Below are positions 59,261-64,000 of a stretch of DNA of 64,000 nt, in pieces; the first letter of the stretch is position 1, and each line of letters opens with the position of its first letter. The position numbers and the translations under genes were made by a program. Source of the DNA: Paenibacillus mangrovi (GTDB taxonomy: Bacteria; Bacillota; Bacilli; Paenibacillales; Paenibacillaceae). The stretch covers positions 62,001-126,000 of the forward strand of contig NZ_JALIRP010000013.1 of the NCBI RefSeq assembly GCF_022898935.1. Direction: 5' to 3'. Under the pieces are notes generated by a model. It had not been told where the DNA came from and made no database searches. It saw only the letters and a list, made by a program, of their open reading frames with translations.

Positions 59261-60364
59261 ATGAAGCAACTCATGGGCGTTATTAATCTGGATCATGAGC
59301 TGGATTTGTTGAATGAGCTGACGTATTTCCGGTGCGGCGCGGCCGTGCCTTTTGCCGGACGGTACCGGCTGATCGACTTTGTAATGTCCAATATGACGCA
59401 TGCCGGCATACCGGATATCGCGCTGTTTGTCCGGCGCAAATATCGGTCTCTGCTGGACCATTTGGGCGAAGGACGTCCATGGGACCTGGATCGTAAACGG
59501 GGCGGGCTGTTTATTCTTCCTCCTGACTGGAATGACCCGTCAGATGTTTCCACCGGCGAGCTTCAGCATATACATAACAATCAGGACTTTTTCGAGCGGG
59601 GCGCGGCTCAATACGTCGTCTATTCGGGGAGTCAGCATTTAAGCAACGTCGATTTTTGCGAGGCTTATGAATATCACTTGTCCCAGGAATCCGACGTTAC
59701 CCTGATCTATACGAAGATAAACAAGCTTCAACCTGAGCACCATCCTTGTATCCGGCTTGATGTGGATGAAAACGGACGGGTGACCGACATACATCACGAA
59801 CGCGACCATTCCAGCATCTATATGGATATGTTTATCATGAAGAAGAAGCTGTTCCTTCAGCTCGTCAAGCAGTGCATCGCCCATGGAGAAAGCCATTTCT
59901 TCCGGGACGCAATCCAGAAAAACCGGAAATGGCTCAAGATCTCCGGCTATGAGTACAAGGGATATCATGCGGTGATTAACTCGCTTGAGAGCTACTATCG
60001 CAACAGTCTGGATCTGCTTCAGCCGGAGAAATACAATTCCTTGTTCCGGGAACAGCCGGTTCACACGAAGATCAAATATGAAGTCCCTGCCAAATATCTG
60101 AAGACCGCGGACGTGAGCAATTCATTGGTAGCGAATGGCTGCCAGATCGGCGGAAAGGTCGAGAACAGTATATTATTCCGCGGTGTACAAGTGAAGGAAG
60201 GGGCGCGGATTCACAACTCCATTATTATGCAAAAGTGCATTATTGAAGAGAATGTGGTGCTGGAAAACGTCATTCTCGACAAAGATGTCGTCATTTCAAG
60301 AGGCCGCAAGCTTCAGGGCGATGTAAGAAAGCCTTTTGTGGCCGCGAAGGATACGGTGATTTAA
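59261..60364 (+). CDS. glgD: GlgD, ADP-glucose pyrophosphorylase regulatory subunit
   Basis: A 367-residue protein homologous to GlgC but with a degenerate catalytic site: the N-terminal G-G-x-G-x-R-L loop is missing (it starts M-G-V-I-N-L-D-H-E-L), while C-G-A-A-V-P-F-A-G-R-Y-R-L-I-D-F and the C-terminal left-handed beta helix are kept. In Bacillus-type systems GlgD pairs with GlgC and raises its activity. ATG at 59261 chosen over a GTG at 59252 from the spacing to AAAAAGGA. It follows glgC by 45 bp. Confidence 0.93.
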   Translation: MKQLMGVINLDHELDLLNELTYFRCGAAVPFAGRYRLIDFVMSNMTHAGIPDIALFVRRKYRSLLDHLGEGRPWDLDRKRGGLFILPPDWNDPSDVSTGELQHIHNNQDFFERGAAQYVVYSGSQHLSNVDFCEAYEYHLSQESDVTLIYTKINKLQPEHHPCIRLDVDENGRVTDIHHERDHSSIYMDMFIMKKKLFLQLVKQCIAHGESHFFRDAIQKNRKWLKISGYEYKGYHAVINSLESYYRNSLDLLQPEKYNSLFREQPVHTKIKYEVPAKYLKTADVSNSLVANGCQIGGKVENSILFRGVQVKEGARIHNSIIMQKCIIEENVVLENVILDKDVVISRGRKLQGDVRKPFVAAKDTVI

Positions 60365-60392
60365 TTTTTTTTGCGTCAGGAGGACACTTCTT

Positions 60393-62834
60393 TTGTTTAA
60401 CAACAAGGAATTATTCAAAACTGTTTTCAAGGAAAAATTGGTCAGCTGTTTGGGAAAAAGCATTGAAGAGGCGAGCCCGGGCGATGTTTACAAAATGCTC
60501 GGGACGCTCATCCGCGAATTTATTGGTCGTGAATGGGCAGAAACCAATCAAGCCTATAAAGTTCAGCAGGAGAAGCAGGTGTACTATTTTTCGATGGAGT
60601 TTCTGATCGGCCGGCTGCTAGGGAACAATCTGCTGAATCTCGGGATGCTAGAAACCGTTCGGGATGGGCTGCTGGATCTAGGATGGAACCTGGAAGAGAT
60701 TGAGGAACAAGAGCCCGATGCGGGTCTTGGGAACGGCGGGCTTGGGCGCCTTGCTGCATGCTTTCTGGATTCTCTCGCATCTCTCGGGTATGCGGGCCAT
60801 GGCTGTGGCATCCGATATAAATACGGCCTGTTCGAGCAAAAGATTGTTGACGGCCATCAGGTCGAGCTTCCGGATGATTGGCTTCAAAAAGGGAATGTAT
60901 GGGAGGAGTGCCGTGAGGATAAGCGGATCGAGGTCTGTTTTTGGGGACGGGTCGAGGTGTCGGAAGAGAACGGCCGGACGGTTTTCAACAGCGTCGATTA
61001 TGAAAAAATATGGGCTGTGCCTTATGATGTCCCGATCATCGGGTACGGCGATCTTCATGTGAATACCCTCCGGTTATGGAGTGCCGAATCAGCGGTGGAA
61101 CCGTCTAAAATGCGAATGGAAGGCCAAAACAGCTATTATAAATTTCTGGACTACACCCGTTCGGCAGAGTCGATTTCCGAATTTCTATATCCGGATGATT
61201 CGGGCTATGAGGGCAAGCTTCTTCGATTGAAGCAGCAATATTTTCTATGCTCGGCAGGGCTTCAAAGCGTTCTGAGAACCTTCGAGAAGCTTGGACTTCC
61301 ATATCTTGAGCTTCCACATAAGGTGGCAGTCCATATTAACGATACGCATCCGACACTGGTCATTCCGGAGCTGATGCGTATTCTGATTGACGAGAGGGGA
61401 TTCGGGTGGGATGAGGCTTGGGAAATTACGTCCCGCACGGTTTCGTATACCAATCATACGCTGATGGGTGAAGCTCTAGAGAAATGGCCGGTCAATATGG
61501 TGCGTGAGCTGCTGCCGCGCGTATATATGATCATCGAGGAGATCAACAAACGGTTCTGCGGAATGCTTCTGGAACGTTATCCTGAGCGGCAGGATCTAGT
61601 TTCCCGGATGGCTATCATTGAGGGCGACCAGGTGAAAATGGCCCATCTGGCGATTCTAGGAAGCTACAGCGTCAACGGAGTCGCCCAACTGCATACGGAG
61701 CTGCTGAAGAGTGACGTTATGAAGCCGTTTTACGAGCTGTACCCGGAACGGTTCAATAATAAAACCAATGGCATTACCCACCGTCGCTGGCTCATGCATG
61801 CCAATCCGAAGCTCAGTCATTTGATCAGCGAAAGCATAGGCACAGATTGGATCAAACATCCGCACCAGCTTCTGCGGCTGGAATCATTTAAGAATGATCC
61901 GGCGTTCCTAGACCAAATTATGAGGATTAAGCGAGGCAACAAGCTGCGCCTGGCTGCGTACATTCAGCAGAAGCAGGGGATAGCGGTCGATCCGGATTCC
62001 ATCTTCGATGTGCAGGTGAAGCGGCTCCACGCGTACAAAAGACAGCTGATGAACATTTTACATGTCATGCATTTGTATAATGACATCAAGGACCACCCGT
62101 CCCAAGAACGCGTGCCGCGGACGTTTATTTTCGGGGCCAAGGCGGCTCCAGGCTACTATCTGGCGAAAAGCATCATCAAGCTGATTAACGTGGTCGCAGA
62201 TGTCGTCAACAGCGATCCGCAGATGGACGGCAAGCTGAAGGTACTGTTTCTGGAAAACTATTCAGTGTCGCTCGCAGAGAAGATCATTCCGGCAGCCAAT
62301 GTGAGCGAGCAGATTTCCACGGCGGGGAAAGAGGCTTCAGGTACCGGAAACATGAAGTTTATGATGAACGGTGCGCTTACGATCGGCACACTGGACGGTG
62401 CCAACGTAGAGATGCATGACATGCTCGGCGATGAGAACATGTTCCTCTTCGGCTTACGTTCGGAAGAAGTCGTGAATTATTATAAATATGGGGGTTACTT
62501 GGCTAGAGAGGTATATAACAGAGATCCAAGGATCAAACGAGTCATGGACCAGCTGATGTCGCCTGGACCGTTCTGCTGTCATGAACGGGAGTTCGGGATG
62601 ATATATCAGTCCATACTGGACCATAATGACGAGTTTTTCGTACTCCGTGATTTTGCCGGCTATGCAGAGACCCAAGCCGCCATAGACCAGGCATACCTAA
62701 ACGCGCAGTCCTGGGCTTCCAAATCTGTCGTAAACATCGCCCACGCAGGACATTTCTCGAGCGACTGTACGATTAACCGGTATGCAAGGGATATTTGGCA
62801 TATCCGACGGGTAGGGCCGCTGCTGGAAGTATGA
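60393..62834 (+). CDS. glgP: Glycogen/starch alpha-glucan phosphorylase
   Basis: An 813-residue GT35 phosphorylase of normal length. Highlights: Y-Y-F-S-M-E-F-L-I-G-R near residue 64, L-G-N-G-G-L-G-R-L-A-A-C-F, D-T-H-P-T near 315, R-R-W-L near 465, and the PLP lysine Lys655 in T-G-N-M-K-F-M-M-N-G, with G-T-L-D-G-A-N-V-E after it. It releases glucose-1-phosphate from alpha-1,4-glucan with phosphate. TTG start behind AGGAGG. It ends the cluster; glgA and glgB, its usual neighbours, are not in this window. Confidence 0.96.
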   Translation: MFNNKELFKTVFKEKLVSCLGKSIEEASPGDVYKMLGTLIREFIGREWAETNQAYKVQQEKQVYYFSMEFLIGRLLGNNLLNLGMLETVRDGLLDLGWNLEEIEEQEPDAGLGNGGLGRLAACFLDSLASLGYAGHGCGIRYKYGLFEQKIVDGHQVELPDDWLQKGNVWEECREDKRIEVCFWGRVEVSEENGRTVFNSVDYEKIWAVPYDVPIIGYGDLHVNTLRLWSAESAVEPSKMRMEGQNSYYKFLDYTRSAESISEFLYPDDSGYEGKLLRLKQQYFLCSAGLQSVLRTFEKLGLPYLELPHKVAVHINDTHPTLVIPELMRILIDERGFGWDEAWEITSRTVSYTNHTLMGEALEKWPVNMVRELLPRVYMIIEEINKRFCGMLLERYPERQDLVSRMAIIEGDQVKMAHLAILGSYSVNGVAQLHTELLKSDVMKPFYELYPERFNNKTNGITHRRWLMHANPKLSHLISESIGTDWIKHPHQLLRLESFKNDPAFLDQIMRIKRGNKLRLAAYIQQKQGIAVDPDSIFDVQVKRLHAYKRQLMNILHVMHLYNDIKDHPSQERVPRTFIFGAKAAPGYYLAKSIIKLINVVADVVNSDPQMDGKLKVLFLENYSVSLAEKIIPAANVSEQISTAGKEASGTGNMKFMMNGALTIGTLDGANVEMHDMLGDENMFLFGLRSEEVVNYYKYGGYLAREVYNRDPRIKRVMDQLMSPGPFCCHEREFGMIYQSILDHNDEFFVLRDFAGYAETQAAIDQAYLNAQSWASKSVVNIAHAGHFSSDCTINRYARDIWHIRRVGPLLEV

Positions 62835-62857
62835 TGCCGGAATGCCGGAATGCCGGA
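62834..62857. repeat. Three tandem copies of ATGCCGGA
   Basis: Three perfect 8-bp units begin at the last base of the glgP stop codon. They are likely a slippage product; function unknown. Confidence 0.8.
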
Positions 62858-62870
62858 ATAAAAAAGCGAA

Positions 62871-62896
62871 AAGGGCAGCCTGCTTAGGCTGCCTTA
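62871..62896. terminator. Bidirectional terminator between glgP and the GDSL gene
   Basis: AAGGGCAGCC pairs with GGCTGCCTT around TGCTTA. On the minus strand the stem is followed by CTTTTCGCTTTTTT, so it works best for the GDSL gene. Confidence 0.8.
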
Positions 62897-62944
62897 TCGC
62901 ATGTACTATTTCATCATCATAAGAATCGTATTTTCGTCAGGTCA

Positions 62945-63706
62945 TCAGGATTCGTACGCGATATTCGATCCACCGTCGCGGAGCAAATGTCTGTAATTCA
63001 ATTTGACGAATTCCACGACTTTATCGCAAATAATCCGGTGCCCCTCCTGATTCGGATGGATGCCGTCGGAGCAGAGGAATTTCGTGAAATCGGGATGCTC
63101 GAGAAAAGCGCCTCGCACATCAATGTATTTGGTCTTCGTCAGCTCGGAAACCTTCAGAATGGTCGAATTGTAGCGCTCCTGCCACCAATAGATTTTCGTG
63201 ACGCTGCCAAGCCATTTCAGGATGTTTCGCTCTGCCTCCGGATTATTCTGGCTGACCCATTTGAAGTATTTGTCCGCATTCAGCGGAGGAAGACTCATGA
63301 GGATCGGAATAATCTGCTGGCTTTTCAATTCATTCACCGTTCTGATGAGCATAGTTTCAAACGTGTTGAAGTCCGTTTTCGGATGATGCTCGGCATCGGG
63401 ATCCGTGGCAATCTCGTTCCAGTTAAAGTCGCAATCATTTCCGCCGTACTCGATCAGTACAATGTTAGGCTTTTCCTTCAGCACGTCCTTTTTCAAATTG
63501 CTAATGCCCTTCAGCAGCGTATTGCCGAATCTTGCCGTATTACGGACCGCACCCTTCAACTTATTTTGAAGAAGAGACACATAATTGTCCTCCAGAATCA
63601 CGTACTTTTTTCGAACCTCGTCATAAATGACCCCTTTGGAGATGGAATCCCCGGATACGATATACTTGGCACCGTCTTCCTCAAAGTCCAGATTAAAGCC
63701 GCCCAC
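62945..63706 (-). CDS. SGNH/GDSL-type hydrolase
   Basis: A 253-residue esterase-type protein with the SGNH blocks: G-D-S-I-S (nucleophile Ser, block I, near residue 19-23), G-N near 60, G-G-N-D (block III, near 88), and D-G-I-H-P-N (catalytic Asp and His, block V, near 219). No signal peptide is seen. It should cleave a small ester, perhaps an acyl group from a sugar or cell-wall polymer. A GTG start at 63706 behind GGGGTG is used. The gene stands alone and is convergent with glgP. Confidence 0.88.
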   Translation of the reverse strand: MGGFNLDFEEDGAKYIVSGDSISKGVIYDEVRKKYVILEDNYVSLLQNKLKGAVRNTARFGNTLLKGISNLKKDVLKEKPNIVLIEYGGNDCDFNWNEIATDPDAEHHPKTDFNTFETMLIRTVNELKSQQIIPILMSLPPLNADKYFKWVSQNNPEAERNILKWLGSVTKIYWWQERYNSTILKVSELTKTKYIDVRGAFLEHPDFTKFLCSDGIHPNQEGHRIICDKVVEFVKLNYRHLLRDGGSNIAYES

Positions 63707-63798
63707 AGCTTCACCCCGTTCCTATTGTTTATCAAACATAAATGCTACCAAACGCGGTCTTGTCTTTATGAAAAAGTATGCCGATACAGTTTATTCTT

Positions 63799-63828
63799 AT
63801 TGTAGTTGAGTCGCTTCCTCTAAAGCAA
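63799..63828 (-). promoter_or_regulatory. Candidate promoter of the GDSL gene
   Basis: On the minus strand TTGCTT (63828-63823), an 18-bp spacer and TACAAT (63804-63799), about 93 bp before the GTG. Beyond it, to 64000, no gene is visible. Confidence 0.5.
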
Positions 63829-64000
63829 GTGAACATCATTTGGCATGGAAATTCAATCGCTGGTGCTTAGGACACTGGTGATTTTTTGCGTTTTTCAACA
63901 TTTACTCCTTCGTCTTCCAGTCTCGTCTGTATCGTAATGTTAATTTCTTCAATACAGTATGTAGCAAAATTTTCTAATTAGGCGGTACCAAGACAGAAGA

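Noticed and set aside
62987..63805. 272-codon plus-strand frame opposite the GDSL hydrolase
   Set aside because: The minus-strand frame shows all SGNH motifs in order; the opposite frame shows none.
1..64000. CRISPR arrays, insertion sequences, prophage or restriction/defence systems
   Set aside because: No regularly spaced repeats, transposase motifs or defence-gene signatures were seen. The CPBP protease alone is not evidence for a defence system.

Overview
The window looks like a chromosomal segment of a Paenibacillus-type, spore-forming, motile Gram-positive bacterium (inference). The reasons are: SLH-domain cell-surface anchoring, an LPXTG protein with a sortase, a perfect CIRCE/HrcA operator, a sigma-D style promoter before a chemoreceptor, GlpP-type antitermination, a YheC/D-type spore-coat ATP-grasp protein, YesM/YesN-type sensor-regulator pairs driving sugar ABC transporters, strong GGAGG ribosome sites with frequent TTG/GTG starts, and moderate GC. 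No insertion sequence, prophage gene, integrase or CRISPR array was seen. It reads as a normal chromosomal backbone made of many short operons.

Layout. 1-2.8 kb: end of an SLH surface protein, a CYTH phosphatase-like protein and a DMT-family permease. 2.8-5.5 kb: a molybdate locus (regulator, modA, modB, no modC), with tandem 10-bp repeats just downstream of the modA -10 box. 5.5-12.5 kb: a surface-adhesin module made of a small unknown protein, a response regulator with a transcriptional-activator (BTAD) domain, a sortase and a 1474-residue collagen-adhesin-like LPXTG protein. The promoter of the regulator operon and that of the adhesin carry the same 16-bp direct-repeat block at exactly the same distance from the -10 box. 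12.7-16.1 kb: a PhnP-like hydrolase, tRNA-Pro(GGG) and a globin-sensor chemoreceptor with a zinc-binding CZB tail, behind a textbook sigma-D promoter. 16.2-21.5 kb: an AraC regulator divergent from a DUF5107-TPR protein and an epimerase-like protein. 21.6-24.3 kb: a CPBP protease, a P450 and a TetR regulator with matching operators. 24.5-27.3 kb: small proteins, the remnant of a glyoxalase-family gene, an aldo/keto reductase and an epimerase. 27.5-33.4 kb: GlpP and an ABC importer operon behind a leader terminator. 33.6-36.1 kb: a PLP fold-III enzyme overlapping a lactone-oxidase-like flavoprotein. 36.2-38.3 kb: a spore-coat-like pair. 38.4-41.6 kb: htpG under CIRCE and a SEC-C protein. 42.5-57.5 kb: a carbohydrate locus with a GH63/MGH1-like hydrolase, a two-component system, a sugar ABC importer, a GH2 beta-galactosidase, an SDR and a diverged pair of GcvPA/GcvPB-like proteins. 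58.0-62.8 kb: glgC-glgD-glgP without glgA or glgB. 62.9-63.7 kb: a GDSL hydrolase on the minus strand.

The two most promising candidates for new biology are (i) the regulator-sortase-adhesin module with its shared SARP-like direct repeats, and (ii) the diverged glycine-dehydrogenase-like pair embedded in a beta-galactoside operon with no gcvT or gcvH. Also notable are the leader terminator next to glpP, the sigma-D promoter of the globin/CZB chemoreceptor, the 15-bp perfect inverted repeat before the sugar-binding lipoprotein, and the DUF5107-TPR/epimerase locus. All names are assigned from sequence motifs read by eye; no database search was run.
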